DNA of 64,000 nt from Mycolicibacterium sp. ND9-15 (GCF_035918395.1 NZ_CP142362.1:4935501-4999500); one strand, 5' to 3'; shown: positions 9,226 through 17,640, counted from the first letter of the stretch. Translations and numbers: made by a program. Notes: generated by a model not told the origin, from the letters alone.

Positions 9226-9465
9226 GTGGAAGCACATCCGGCGAAAGACCCCGGCCTGGTGGCGGTCGAGGCGCTGCGGTCAGGAGACCCGATCATCGAT
9301 GTCAACGGTGGCGGTCAGCATTACACGGTGTTGGAGGCAAAGGACCTCGGCGAGGGATGTGTCGTCCTCGAACTGGAATCCAAGGCCCACGACGAACTGC
9401 GGGTGATCGAGATGACCTTCCCCGCCGGATACCAGATGGAAAGATCGACGCGCCGACCGCTGTAA
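9226..9465 (+). CDS. Small conserved-looking hypothetical protein
   Basis: 79 residues from the GTG at 9226 (VEAHPAKDPGLVAVEAL...). The sequence is acidic, with no signal peptide or membrane segment, and reads as a small beta-rich fold (IIDVNGGGQHYTVLEAKD, CVVLELESKAHDELRVIEM). It is divergent from the acyl-CoA ligase and 33 bases before the next gene on the same strand, so co-transcription with it is likely. No family recognised. Confidence 0.6.
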   Translation: MEAHPAKDPGLVAVEALRSGDPIIDVNGGGQHYTVLEAKDLGEGCVVLELESKAHDELRVIEMTFPAGYQMERSTRRPL

Positions 9466-9498
9466 GAGCGTCGGCCTCAACTCAGATAGGAGTGCCGC

Positions 9499-10347
9499 GT
9501 GCTGCGCGATATCCGGGAGTTGTCCGATTCGCCCGAGGAGTACGCCGAGGAACTGCGTCGGCGATGGGGCGGCCTGCTGAGCTATCGCTACATCGGCCGC
9601 AGTTACGCGCAGATGGACCTCGTCGAAGAGGACAACACCGTCACCGTGCGCCGCGACATGCGCGACGCCGCGGGTGGGCTCTTGTTCGCCGTGCTGGGTA
9701 TCTCCGCGCCCGAAAGCGGGCACATGTCAGACCTGGAGGCGGTGCCGAACCCGGTCATCCACTCCTGCCAGATCCTCGACCCGGGCCGTGGCGTCCGACG
9801 CATCGAGGTCGTCTCCGAAGAACTGCGAGTGGGCCGCCAGATGGGCTACAGCCGGGCGAAGATCGTCGACGCCGACAACCCGGGCCGGGTGCTTGCGTTG
9901 ATCGAGGGCCAGGGCGTCAGCATCGGCATTCCACCCGAGGGGCTGGAACGGATGGAGGCCAACCCGCTCGAGGTGGTCGACTCGCCGGATCTGCCGCCGC
10001 TGTGGCAGGTGTTCGGTGGCCAGCGCAGGCCCGACGGTCGCTGGGGGTTGCCGGAACTGTCGGTCGAGGTCGCATCGCCGGACGCGGCGCTGCATGTCGG
10101 ACCCCAGTTCGTCATCCTCGAAACCGCGGCGATCGACGCCGCGGCCGCCGTCGCGGGAACCGACCGCCTCCACGGAGTGTCGTGCCATGTGATGTTCATG
10201 GCGCGCGGCAAGGCCGGCCCGTTCCGGGTCGACACCGAACCGATGAGCGGTCCCGAGGGCACGGTCGCGGTGCGGGTCCTGATGCGCGACGAGGGCGTCG
10301 ACGACCGCGTCATTACCGCGGCGTCTTACGTGTTTCGGGTGGCGTAG
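9499..10347 (+). CDS. Hypothetical protein, possible tandem hotdog-fold (acyl-CoA thioesterase-like)
   Basis: 282 residues from a GTG with AGGAG about eight bases upstream. The N-terminal half contains SGHMSDLEAVPNPVIHSCQ and RRIEVVSEELRVGRQMGYSRAKIVD followed by VLALIEGQGVSIG, a strand pattern like PaaI/hotdog thioesterases. The second half (HGVSCHVMFMARGKAGPFRVDTE, VAVRVLMRDEGVDDRVITAASYVFRV) repeats this style. A thioesterase or acyl-binding role is suggested only by this pattern. Its neighbours are a small protein upstream and an alpha/beta hydrolase 37 bases downstream, so a three-gene transcript is plausible. Confidence 0.7.
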   Translation: MLRDIRELSDSPEEYAEELRRRWGGLLSYRYIGRSYAQMDLVEEDNTVTVRRDMRDAAGGLLFAVLGISAPESGHMSDLEAVPNPVIHSCQILDPGRGVRRIEVVSEELRVGRQMGYSRAKIVDADNPGRVLALIEGQGVSIGIPPEGLERMEANPLEVVDSPDLPPLWQVFGGQRRPDGRWGLPELSVEVASPDAALHVGPQFVILETAAIDAAAAVAGTDRLHGVSCHVMFMARGKAGPFRVDTEPMSGPEGTVAVRVLMRDEGVDDRVITAASYVFRVA

Positions 10348-10384
10348 CGCAAAAGGGCCCCGGACGGCATGAGACACTTCCGCC

Positions 10385-11302
10385 ATGGTTGTCGCAATCG
10401 CCCGCCCCAAGCTCGAGGGCAATGTCGCTGTCGGCCGGGACCGCCGGATCGGGTTCGCCGAGTTCGGTGATCCGCAGGGGCGCGCTGTCTTCTGGTTGCA
10501 CGGCACCCCCGGCGCCCGTCGCCAGATCCCGATGGAGGCGCGCATCTACGCCGAGCAGGCGAACGTCCGCCTGATCGGCCTGGACCGGCCCGGCATCGGG
10601 TCGTCGACCCCGCACCGGTACGAGCGGGTCGTCGCGTTCGCCGACGACCTGCGCACCATCGCCGACACCCTCGGCATCGAGAAGATGGCCGTCGTCGGCC
10701 TGTCCGGCGGTGGGCCGTACACGCTCGGCTGCGCCGCCGCGATGACCGACCGCGTGGTCGCTGCGGGTGTCATCGGCGGTGTCGCCCCCACGGTGGGCCC
10801 TGATTCGATCCCCGGCGGCCTGATGGGCAACCTCGGCACCCGGGTCGCGCCGCTGCTGCAGTACGCGGGAACTCCGATCGGGTTGCTGGCGTCGGGGCTC
10901 ATCCGGTTCATCAAACCGGTCGCCTCACCGGCCGCCGATCTGTACGGCCGGGTGTCACCCGAAGGGGACCGCCGGCTGCTGGCCCGGCCGGAGATCAAGG
11001 CGATGTTCCTCGACGACCTGCTCAACGGCAGCCGCAAACAGCTGGCCGCGCCGTTCTCCGACATCGTCGTGTTCGCCCGCGACTGGGGCGTTCGACTCGA
11101 CGAGATCACCGTGCCTGTCCGGTGGTGGCACGGCGACGCCGACCACATCGTCCCGTTCAGGCACGGCGAGCACGTGGTCTCGAAGCTGTCCGACGCCGAG
11201 CTCTATCCGATGCCCGGTGAGAGTCACCTCGCCGGCCTCGGCCGCGCCGAGGAGATCCTGCGGACGATGTTGAAGGTGTGGGACGAATACGCACGTCCCT
11301 AG
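10385..11302 (+). CDS. Alpha/beta hydrolase
   Basis: 305 residues. The oxyanion motif WLHGTPGARR, nucleophile elbow VGLSGGGP (Ser107), acid in WWHGDADHIVPF and the final His in PGESHLAG complete the catalytic triad. There is no signal peptide, so it is probably cytosolic. Substrate is unknown; esters or lipids are usual. The ATG at 10385 is preferred. It follows the hotdog-like gene and is convergent with the small gene at 11313-11534. Confidence 0.88.
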   Translation: MVVAIARPKLEGNVAVGRDRRIGFAEFGDPQGRAVFWLHGTPGARRQIPMEARIYAEQANVRLIGLDRPGIGSSTPHRYERVVAFADDLRTIADTLGIEKMAVVGLSGGGPYTLGCAAAMTDRVVAAGVIGGVAPTVGPDSIPGGLMGNLGTRVAPLLQYAGTPIGLLASGLIRFIKPVASPAADLYGRVSPEGDRRLLARPEIKAMFLDDLLNGSRKQLAAPFSDIVVFARDWGVRLDEITVPVRWWHGDADHIVPFRHGEHVVSKLSDAELYPMPGESHLAGLGRAEEILRTMLKVWDEYARP

Positions 11303-11312
11303 AACCGGCCGC

Positions 11313-11534
11313 TCAGCGCTGCAGCCAGCCGGACACCGTGGACAGGTCCCGGCTGTAGGCCATCAGGATGTCGTCGTGGTACAGCGCTCCGCCGCTGATC
11401 GAGTCGTCCCCGCGCCAGATCACGTGGATGCGCACCGGACTGCGCGTGTAGTAGTCGGTACGGTCCGCGTCCCTACGGTGCCACCCGGCCTCCACGGCGC
11501 GTTCAGACATCTCCTCGCGCGCGTTTGGCGCCAT
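11313..11534 (-). CDS. Small conserved hypothetical protein
   Basis: 73 residues. The ATG at 11534 is chosen because AGGAGG (bases 11541-11546 on the opposite strand) lies seven bases upstream; an in-frame ATG at 11558 lacks this. The protein is charged and Trp/Tyr-rich (GWHRRDADRTDYYTRSPVRIHVIWRG), with a pattern seen in small mycobacterial cytosolic proteins. Function unknown. It lies directly downstream of cinA on the same strand. Confidence 0.75.
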   Translation of the reverse strand: MAPNAREEMSERAVEAGWHRRDADRTDYYTRSPVRIHVIWRGDDSISGGALYHDDILMAYSRDLSTVSGWLQR

Positions 11535-11579
11535 CGGTATTCCTCCTGTGTCGGACACGTACGTTAGCCGATCCGCGTG

Positions 11580-12839
11580 TCAGCTCAGCGCGCGGCGCAG
11601 CAGGTGCATCGCGACGGTGGTCGACCGCTCGCGGACGTCGGCGCGGCCACCGGGCATCCGCATCGCCCTGGTGACCGTCGTCCCGTCGGCCAGCTTCAAG
11701 CTGAAACACACGGTGCCGATTGGCTTTTCGTCCGTACCACCGCCAGGGCCGGCGATGCCGGTGATCGCCACCGCGGTGTCGGCGCCGAACCGGCTCAGCG
11801 CGCCGTCGGCCATCGCCTCGGCGACGGGCTCGGAAACCGCGCCGTGCGCCTCGATCAGCGCGGGGTCGACGCCGAGCAGCCCGGTCTTGGCGTCGTTGGC
11901 GTAGGCCACCACCGCGCCGGCGACGTACACCGACGAGCCCGCGAGGTCGGTCAGCCGTGCGGCCAGCAACCCACCGGTGCACGACTCGGCGGTCGCGATG
12001 CGTCGCCCGGCCAGCAGCCTTGCGACCTGGTCGTCGACACGCGAGCCGTCCTCGGAGAAGATCGCATCGCCGTGACGGCCGCGCAGCAACGCCATCAGCT
12101 CGGTGTAGGTCTCGGCGGCGTCGGGCTCATAGCGGGTGACCACCTCGAGTTCCCCGCGCCGCAGGCAGGTGGTGATCTCGAGGCGGCCGAAACCGGCGAC
12201 GCTGCGCTCGGCCTCGCGCAGCGTGTCGGCGAGCCCGGACTCCGGCACCCCGAACATCCGCACCATCTCCTGGCGGTACGCCGTGCGGTCTGCGATCGCC
12301 TCCTGCACGGCGGCGGTTCGCAGCGCCGACGGCCACATCGGCTGCAGCTCCCGGGGCGGGCCGGGCAGCACGACGACCGTCGGCTTGCCCGGAACCACGA
12401 CGCCCGGCGCGGTACCCACGGGATCGAGCACGTCGGCGCCGTCGGGAATCAACGCCTGCTTGCGGTTCGCGGCCCGGACGGCCTCGGCGTCGACGTTCGG
12501 GAAACGCACCATCAACCGCGACACGATGTCGGCGATCATGACCTCGAGTCGGTTGTCCAACACCAACTTTCGGTCGGTGAACCGGGCCACCGTCTCGACG
12601 GTCATATCGTCGGCGGTGGGGCCCAGCCCGCCGGTGGTGATGATCAGGTCCACGCCTTCGGCGGCCAGGAACCGCAGTTGCGCCTCGATATCGGCCGGCC
12701 GGTCGCCGCACATCGTGATGTGTGCCAACTCGACGCCCAACTCCAGCAACTGATCGGCGAGCCACGGTCCGTTGAGGTCCTGTACCCGGCCGGTGAGAAC
12801 CTCGGTGCCCGTGACGACGATGCCCGCGCGTGCGCCCAC
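11580..12839 (-). CDS. cinA: CinA-like protein (NMN deamidase / MoCF-fold fusion)
   Basis: 419 residues, the usual length. The N-terminal molybdopterin-binding-fold half (1-170) has GIVVTGTEVLTGRVQD and LIITTGGLGPTADDMT; the C-terminal CinA domain (about 255-419) has ATAESCTGGLLAARLTD, VVAYANDAKTGLLGV and ITGIAGPGGGTDEKPIGTV. The C-terminal domain in other bacteria deamidates nicotinamide mononucleotide, a pyridine-nucleotide salvage step. The M. tuberculosis counterpart is Rv1901. In mycobacteria CinA has also been linked to tolerance of isoniazid-type NAD adducts. The start GTG or alternative at 12839 gives MGARAGIVVTGTE, as expected. Confidence 0.93.
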   Translation of the reverse strand: MGARAGIVVTGTEVLTGRVQDLNGPWLADQLLELGVELAHITMCGDRPADIEAQLRFLAAEGVDLIITTGGLGPTADDMTVETVARFTDRKLVLDNRLEVMIADIVSRLMVRFPNVDAEAVRAANRKQALIPDGADVLDPVGTAPGVVVPGKPTVVVLPGPPRELQPMWPSALRTAAVQEAIADRTAYRQEMVRMFGVPESGLADTLREAERSVAGFGRLEITTCLRRGELEVVTRYEPDAAETYTELMALLRGRHGDAIFSEDGSRVDDQVARLLAGRRIATAESCTGGLLAARLTDLAGSSVYVAGAVVAYANDAKTGLLGVDPALIEAHGAVSEPVAEAMADGALSRFGADTAVAITGIAGPGGGTDEKPIGTVCFSLKLADGTTVTRAMRMPGGRADVRERSTTVAMHLLRRALS

Positions 12840-12896
12840 GAGCTACGACACTACGGGGCGCCGGCGCGACGCCCCACGCCGGTAATGTCGTTACCC

Positions 12897-13283
12897 ATGA
12901 CGGCGCCCAAGTCGCTTCGCGAGTTGTTCGACCAACTCGGCCTGACCGAGGTGCCGTCGGCGGAGGGCACTGTGACGATGGAGATGCCCGTCGACGAACG
13001 GACCACCAACACCGCCGGTGGGCTGCAGGGCGGGCTGATCGCGACGATGGCCGACGTCACAGCCGGCCAGCTCGCCGCTCGCGCCACCCCGTTCGGCCAC
13101 GGGATCGCCACCACCGACCTGTTCATCCGGTATCTGCGGCCGATCAAGATCGGGCCGGCCAGGGCGGTCGCGCGCATCCTGCGAACCGGCAAGCGCTCGG
13201 TCGTCGTACAGGTCGATATCTACCGCGGCAACGACGGCGAACTCGGGGCGACCGCGACGGTCAACTTCGCCGCGGTCGACTGA
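12897..13283 (+). CDS. PaaI-family hotdog thioesterase
   Basis: 128 residues. It has the hotdog pattern TNTAGGLQGGLIATMADVTAGQLAA, where the glycine-rich turn and the Asp before the central helix are typical of PaaI-type acyl-CoA thioesterases, followed by TTDLFIRYLRPIKIGPARAVARILRTGKR. It is expected to hydrolyse acyl- or aryl-CoA esters in the cytosol. It is divergent from cinA with 57 bases between them and convergent with the SDR gene, only five bases apart at their ends. Confidence 0.85.
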   Translation: MTAPKSLRELFDQLGLTEVPSAEGTVTMEMPVDERTTNTAGGLQGGLIATMADVTAGQLAARATPFGHGIATTDLFIRYLRPIKIGPARAVARILRTGKRSVVVQVDIYRGNDGELGATATVNFAAVD

Positions 13284-13288
13284 GCCCG

Positions 13289-14023
13289 CTACTTGTGGGG
13301 GACGTCGATGGTGAGCCCACCGTCCATGACGAACTCGGCGCCGGTCGAGTACCGGGACTCGTCACTGGCCAGGAAGACCACGAACGTCGCCACCTCATCG
13401 GACTGCCCCGGCCGGCCGAGCGGAATCCGCAACATGTTGTCGGGGAAGTGCTTGGTCATCGGCGTGCGAATGAAGCCCGGATGCACCGAGTTCACCCGGA
13501 TGTTGTGAGGCCCCAGTTCGAGTGCGGCCGACTTCGTGAGCCCGCGCACCGCCCATTTGGACGCCACGTAGGGGTGCACCATCACGGCGCCGCGCAAGCC
13601 CTCGATGGAGGAGATGTTGATGATCGAGCCGCCGCCCGCGGCCTTCATCGCCTCGACCGAATGCTGCATGCCGAGAAAGGTGCCGGTGAGGTTGACGTCG
13701 ATGACCTTCTGCCACTTCGCCATGTCGAACTGGCCGATCTGCCCGAGCGCCACCGTGCCCGCATTGTTGACAAGGACGTTGAGCTTGCCGAACTCGTTGA
13801 CGGCGGTGTCGACCGCGGCCTGCCACTGGTCGGACTGGGTCACGTCGAGGTGGACGTAGCGGGCGGACTCGCCGATCTCGTCGGCCAGCGCCTTACCTTC
13901 CTCGTCGAGGATGTCGCCGATCACGACCTTCGCTCCCTCGGCGACCAGTGCGCGTGCGTCGGCGGCGCCCATTCCGCGCGCCCCGCCACTGATGAGTGCA
14001 ACCTTGTCGTCCACGCGTCCCAT
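13289..14023 (-). CDS. Short-chain dehydrogenase, hydroxysteroid-dehydrogenase-like (FabG3/Rv2002 type)
   Basis: 244 residues of a classical SDR: cofactor loop GGARGMGA (13-20), NNAG (86-89), Asn111, Ser139, Tyr152 and Lys156 (YVASK). Strong similarity of SIINISSIEGL and SKWAVRGLTKSAALELGP to the 3-alpha/20-beta-hydroxysteroid dehydrogenase Rv2002 of M. tuberculosis is remembered. Reaction: NAD(P)-dependent oxidation/reduction of a hydroxyl, plausibly on a steroid. Rv1882c is a second candidate counterpart. A KstR-type operator lies 33 bases upstream of the ATG, shared with the divergent dehydrogenase, supporting a steroid role. Confidence 0.9.
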   Translation of the reverse strand: MGRVDDKVALISGGARGMGAADARALVAEGAKVVIGDILDEEGKALADEIGESARYVHLDVTQSDQWQAAVDTAVNEFGKLNVLVNNAGTVALGQIGQFDMAKWQKVIDVNLTGTFLGMQHSVEAMKAAGGGSIINISSIEGLRGAVMVHPYVASKWAVRGLTKSAALELGPHNIRVNSVHPGFIRTPMTKHFPDNMLRIPLGRPGQSDEVATFVVFLASDESRYSTGAEFVMDGGLTIDVPHK

Positions 14024-14055
14024 GGGGCGTCAGGCTACCGCACCACGACCGGAAC

Positions 14056-14069
14056 TAGAACCTGTTCCA
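14056..14069. promoter_or_regulatory. KstR-type operator
   Basis: T-AG-AAC-CT-GTT-CC-A matches the KstR consensus TnnAACnnGTTnnA at every fixed position. It sits in the 77-base divergent promoter between the SDR and the DapB-like gene, so it could repress both until sterol-derived CoA ligands are present. Confidence 0.75.
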
Positions 14070-14100
14070 ATTTCGCTGGTTAGCACGCATACTGCTGGCC

Positions 14101-15177
14101 ATGGCGATTCGAGTGGCGCTCATCGGAACCGGCAACTGCGGCAGCCTCGCATTGAAGCAACTGGTGACCGACGCGCGGTTCGACCTCACCGGGGTCTGGG
14201 TCTCGTCGGATGCCAAGGTGGGCAGGGACGCCGGCGAGCTGGCCGGCCTTGACGTCTCCACCGGTATCACCGCGGTCGACGACCTCGACGCCATCATCGC
14301 GGGCGGACCGGACTGCATCGTCTACTGCGCGATGGGCGACACCCGCCTGCCCGACGCGATGGCGGACGTGCGCAAGATTCTCGCGGCGGGCATCGATGTC
14401 GTCGGATCCGGTCTCGGCGTGTTGCAGTATCCGTGGCAGGTGATCCCGGAGAAGTACATCCAGCGCGTCGAAGACGCTGCGCGGGAAGGCAACTCGACGG
14501 TCTTCATGACCGGCGTAGACCCGGGGTTCGTGACCGACCTGCTGCCATTCGCGTTGGCCGGAACGTGCCAGCGCATCGAGCAGATCCGCACGATGGAGAT
14601 CGCCGACTACGCGAGCTACGACGGGGCGACGGTGATGTTCGACGTGATGGGCTTCGGTAATGAGATCGGGGACCTGCCGATGCTCTACCAACCGGGCGTG
14701 CTGAGCATCGCCTGGGGTACCGCGATTCGGCAGTTGGCGGCGGGACTCGGCGTAGAGGTTGACGAGATCCGCGACGTCGTCGAACAGGAACCCGCTCCCG
14801 AGGACATCGAGGTGGCGGTCGGGACCATCAAGAAGGGCACGGTCGCGGCGGTGCGCTTCCAGATCGAGGGCATGGTCAACGGCCGACCGGCCATCGTCGT
14901 CGAGCACGTCACCCGGTTGCGGGGCGACCTGCGCCCCGACTGGGCTCAGCCCGCGCAACCGGGCGGGTCCTACCGCGTGGAGATCACCGGCGAACCGTCC
15001 TACGTCATGGACATCTGCCCGACGAGCCGCCACGGGGACCACAACCACGCCGCGATCGTGGCGGCGGCCGGGCGCATCGTGAACGCGATCCCCGACGTCG
15101 TGGCGGCCGACCCCGGCATCCGAACCACGTTGGACATGCCGCTCGTCACGGGCAAGGGGGTATACGCGGCTCAGTAG
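14101..15177 (+). CDS. Dihydrodipicolinate-reductase-like NAD(P) dehydrogenase (Rv1059-like)
   Basis: 358 residues. The Rossmann start IRVALIGTGNCGSLALKQL is followed by the pattern of the DapB N-terminal domain and by a large C-terminal domain with HGDHNHAAIVAAAGRIVNAIPDV. Members of this group are annotated as dihydrodipicolinate reductase-like or 2,4-diaminopentanoate dehydrogenase-like, but true DapB proteins are about 250 residues, so lysine synthesis is unlikely. M. tuberculosis Rv1059 has similar length. The KstR-type site 32 bases upstream points to a role in sterol or related lipid breakdown. Substrate unknown. Confidence 0.85.
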   Translation: MAIRVALIGTGNCGSLALKQLVTDARFDLTGVWVSSDAKVGRDAGELAGLDVSTGITAVDDLDAIIAGGPDCIVYCAMGDTRLPDAMADVRKILAAGIDVVGSGLGVLQYPWQVIPEKYIQRVEDAAREGNSTVFMTGVDPGFVTDLLPFALAGTCQRIEQIRTMEIADYASYDGATVMFDVMGFGNEIGDLPMLYQPGVLSIAWGTAIRQLAAGLGVEVDEIRDVVEQEPAPEDIEVAVGTIKKGTVAAVRFQIEGMVNGRPAIVVEHVTRLRGDLRPDWAQPAQPGGSYRVEITGEPSYVMDICPTSRHGDHNHAAIVAAAGRIVNAIPDVVAADPGIRTTLDMPLVTGKGVYAAQ

Positions 15178-15187
15178 GCTGTGCGGC

Positions 15188-15958
15188 GTGGTGAGCGCGC
15201 AGCCCGCGGTGCCGGACCCGATCGCCGAGATCGCCGCGAGCCCGGAGGGCCCACGGGTCGGCGCGTTCTTCGACCTCGACGGGACGCTCGTCGACGGGTT
15301 CACCGCAACGGCACACGCCGCCGACCGTATCCGGCGCAGGCAGGCGCGCATCGGCGAGGTGCTTGGCGTCGTCGAGGCGGCGCTGCGATATCGGCTGGGC
15401 CGCATGCAGTTCGAGCGCTTGCTGACCCGCGCGGCGGGCTATTTGCGCGGCGAGTCGCTCGCCGAACTCGACGACCTCGGCGAGCGGCTCTTCGCCGAGC
15501 GGATCGCGGCGCGCGTGTTCCCCTACATGCACCGGATCGTGCAGGCGCACCAGTCGCGCGGGCACACGGTCGTGCTCAGCAGTTCGGCGCTGACCATTCA
15601 CGCCGAACCGGTCGCCCGGTTCACCGGTATCGACCACGTGCTGTGCAACCACTTCGAGCTCGACGACGCCGGGCGGCTCACCGGACGGATCGCCAAGCCG
15701 GTCATCTGGGGGCGCAACAAGTCCACCGCGGTGCAGCGCTTCTGCGAAGCGAACGACGTCGGGTTGCGCCACAGCTACTTCTACGCCGACGGCGACGAGG
15801 ACGCGGTGTTGATGGCTCTGGTCGGCAACCCTCGGCCGGTGAACCCGCGCCCGCGACTCGCCGCTCTGGCGGCCGAACATGGGTGGCCCGTGTTGCAGGT
15901 CGAGGGGGCGAGCAACCGCAGGCGAGTGTCGCTTCGACGGCTGATCGGATACGACTGA
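15188..15958 (+). CDS. HAD-IB family hydrolase
   Basis: 256 residues. Motif I GAFFDLDGTLVDG, motif II VVLSSSALTIHAEPVA, and motif III/IV region WGRNKS...YFYADGDEDAVLM fit the HAD subfamily IB (SerB/PlsC-associated phosphatases). The nucleophile is the first Asp of DLDGT. It resembles the HAD half of mycobacterial HAD-acyltransferase fusions such as Rv2483c but has no acyltransferase domain. Two GTGs (15188, 15191) are possible starts. It begins ten bases after the DapB-like stop codon, so the two are probably co-transcribed. Confidence 0.88.
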   Translation: MVSAQPAVPDPIAEIAASPEGPRVGAFFDLDGTLVDGFTATAHAADRIRRRQARIGEVLGVVEAALRYRLGRMQFERLLTRAAGYLRGESLAELDDLGERLFAERIAARVFPYMHRIVQAHQSRGHTVVLSSSALTIHAEPVARFTGIDHVLCNHFELDDAGRLTGRIAKPVIWGRNKSTAVQRFCEANDVGLRHSYFYADGDEDAVLMALVGNPRPVNPRPRLAALAAEHGWPVLQVEGASNRRRVSLRRLIGYD

Positions 15959-16021
15959 GGCGCGCCGAGACGACGGTTTCTGACGTAAATCACCCGAAGT
16001 CCGTCATAAAGCGAAGTCTCG

Positions 16022-16392
16022 GTGAAGGATTGGGCCGTGGCCGGAAAGTTCAACGATGTCGCCGCGGTCGTCGCCACCGGGGACTACGCCGTCGCCCGGT
16101 CCTGGTATAGCCAGGTCATCCGTCGTGGGCCCAATCTCGAACCGGTCGAGGGCGTTGCCGAGTGGCAGATAGCCGCCACCGCCTGGCTACAGCTGATGGA
16201 CGATCGCTCTCGCGCCGGCCGGTCAGCGGTCCGCATCGGGTCGACGACCTCGACGCGCAGATTGCCCAGCTGGCGGAGCTGGGGATCGCAACCGGAGAGG
16301 TCGTCGTGATCGCGGACCTCGTCAAGGTCGTCGACGTCGTCGATCCGGATGGTAACGAGGTGGCTTTCGTGCAGGACCTCGGCGCGTACTAA
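16022..16392 (+). pseudogene. VOC (glyoxalase/bleomycin-resistance) family protein, interrupted by a one-base frameshift
   Basis: Two overlapping frames together make one VOC-domain protein of about 123 residues. The first (GTG 16022) reads FNDVAAVVATGDYAVARSWY ... DRSRAGRSAVRIG and then loses sense. The second continues from the same point as VDDLDAQIAQLAELGI ... VVDVVDPDGNEVAFVQDLG, the canonical VOC C-terminus with the glutamate-bearing DPDGNEV strand. The switch is at the GGG of 16238-16240: one extra G would restore the frame. Either a true loss-of-function deletion or a homopolymer read error. No slippery heptamer is present, so programmed frameshifting is unlikely. It lies just upstream of the KstR-type site. 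Confidence 0.85.
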
Positions 16393-16394
16393 TC

Positions 16395-16408
16395 TAGAAC
16401 ACGTTTCA
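16395..16408. promoter_or_regulatory. KstR-type operator
   Basis: T-AG-AAC-AC-GTT-TC-A matches TnnAACnnGTTnnA fully, 29 bases before the start of the nitronate monooxygenase gene and directly after the stop of the VOC gene. It probably overlaps the promoter of the monooxygenase gene. Confidence 0.75.
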
Positions 16409-16436
16409 ATTTGTGGCGGTCCACCAAGGAGCAGGC

Positions 16437-17570
16437 ATGCGCACCCCCATCTGTAACGACCTAGGCATCGAGTATCCGATCTTCGCGTTCACCCATTGCC
16501 GCGACGTGGTCGTAGCCGTGAGCAAGGCCGGTGGCTTCGGCGTGCTCGGCGCGGTCGGCTACACACCCGAACAGCTCGAGATCGAGCTCAAATGGATCGA
16601 CGAGAACATCGGCGATCACCCCTACGGCGTCGACATCGTGATCCCGAACAAGTACGAGGGCATGGACGCCGCCGACCTCTCGCCCGAGGTGCTCAAGAAG
16701 ACGCTGAACGACCTGGTGCCCCAGGAGCACATCGACTTCGCGAAGAAGGTTCTCGCCGACCATGGCGTGCCGGTCGAGCACAGCGACGATGACGCGTTGC
16801 AGCTTCTCGGTTGGACGGAGGCGACGGCGACCCCGCAGGTCGAGGTCGCCCTGCAGCACCCGAAATGCACGCTGATCGCCAACGCACTCGGCACTCCCCC
16901 GGCCGACATGATCAAGCACATCCACGACGAGGGCCGCAAGGTCGCCGCGCTGTGCGGGTCGCCGTCGCAGGCGCGCAAGCACGCCGACGCCGGCGTGGAC
17001 ATCATCATCGCCCAAGGTGGGGAGGCCGGTGGGCACTGCGGTGAGATCGGGTCGATCGTGTTGTGGCCGCAGGTCGTCAAGGAGGTCGCTCCGGTTCCGG
17101 TACTGGCCGCCGGCGGGATCGGCAGCGGCGAGCAGATCGCCGCCGCGTTGGCGCTCGGTGCCCAGGGCGCCTGGACCGGTTCGCAATGGGTGATGGTCGA
17201 GGAGTCGGAGAACACCCCGGTGCAGCACGCCGCCTACGTCAAAGCCACCAGCCGCGACACCGTGCGCAGCCGGTCGTTCACCGGTAAGCCCGCGCGGATG
17301 CTGCGCAACGACTGGACTGAGGCGTGGGAGGACCCCGACAACCCCAAGCCGCTCGGGATGCCGCTGCAGTACATGGTGTCCGGGATGGCGGTGGCCGCCA
17401 CCCACAAGTACCCGAACGAGTCCGTCGACGTGGCGTTCAATCCCATCGGTCAGGTCGTCGGCCAGTTCACCAAGGTCGAGAAGACCTCGGCGGTGATCGA
17501 GCGCTGGGTGCAGGAGTATCTCGATGCCACCGCCAGGCTCGACGAGATCAACGAGGCCGCCTCGGTCTGA
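16437..17570 (+). CDS. Nitronate monooxygenase family FMN enzyme (Rv1894c-like)
   Basis: 377 residues of an NMO/2-nitropropane dioxygenase TIM barrel. Visible features: N-terminal RTPICNDLGIEYPIF, GGFGVLGAVGY phosphate-binding turn, CGSPSQARKHADAGVDIIIAQGGEAGGHCG (FMN site with the HC segment) and PVPVLAAGGIGSGEQIAAALALGAQGAWTG. These enzymes use FMN to oxidise nitronates or, in sterol catabolism relatives, act on ring-derived CoA thioesters. ATG 16437 is selected by AAGGAG six bases upstream. M. tuberculosis Rv1894c (about 376 residues) is the likely counterpart. The KstR-type operator upstream suggests induction by sterol metabolites. Confidence 0.9.
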   Translation: MRTPICNDLGIEYPIFAFTHCRDVVVAVSKAGGFGVLGAVGYTPEQLEIELKWIDENIGDHPYGVDIVIPNKYEGMDAADLSPEVLKKTLNDLVPQEHIDFAKKVLADHGVPVEHSDDDALQLLGWTEATATPQVEVALQHPKCTLIANALGTPPADMIKHIHDEGRKVAALCGSPSQARKHADAGVDIIIAQGGEAGGHCGEIGSIVLWPQVVKEVAPVPVLAAGGIGSGEQIAAALALGAQGAWTGSQWVMVEESENTPVQHAAYVKATSRDTVRSRSFTGKPARMLRNDWTEAWEDPDNPKPLGMPLQYMVSGMAVAATHKYPNESVDVAFNPIGQVVGQFTKVEKTSAVIERWVQEYLDATARLDEINEAASV

Positions 17571-17640
17571 CGCCGGAAGGCCGGCTTCCTCGAGCTACCT
17601 CAAACCGCGTCGAACCGGCGCGGCGGGGTATTCGCCTGTT

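Noticed and set aside
11577..13283. 568-residue plus-strand frame through cinA and into the thioesterase
   Set aside because: The first 440 residues are antisense to cinA; only the last 128 residues from 12897 form a real protein.
15967..16021. Nested inverted repeat CGAGAC...GTCTCG with GACGG...CCGTC before the VOC gene
   Set aside because: Arms are short and interrupted; no clear terminator or operator role.
16230..16245. Programmed -1 frameshift in the VOC gene
   Set aside because: No slippery heptamer or following pseudoknot is visible at the GGG; a mutation or read error is simpler.
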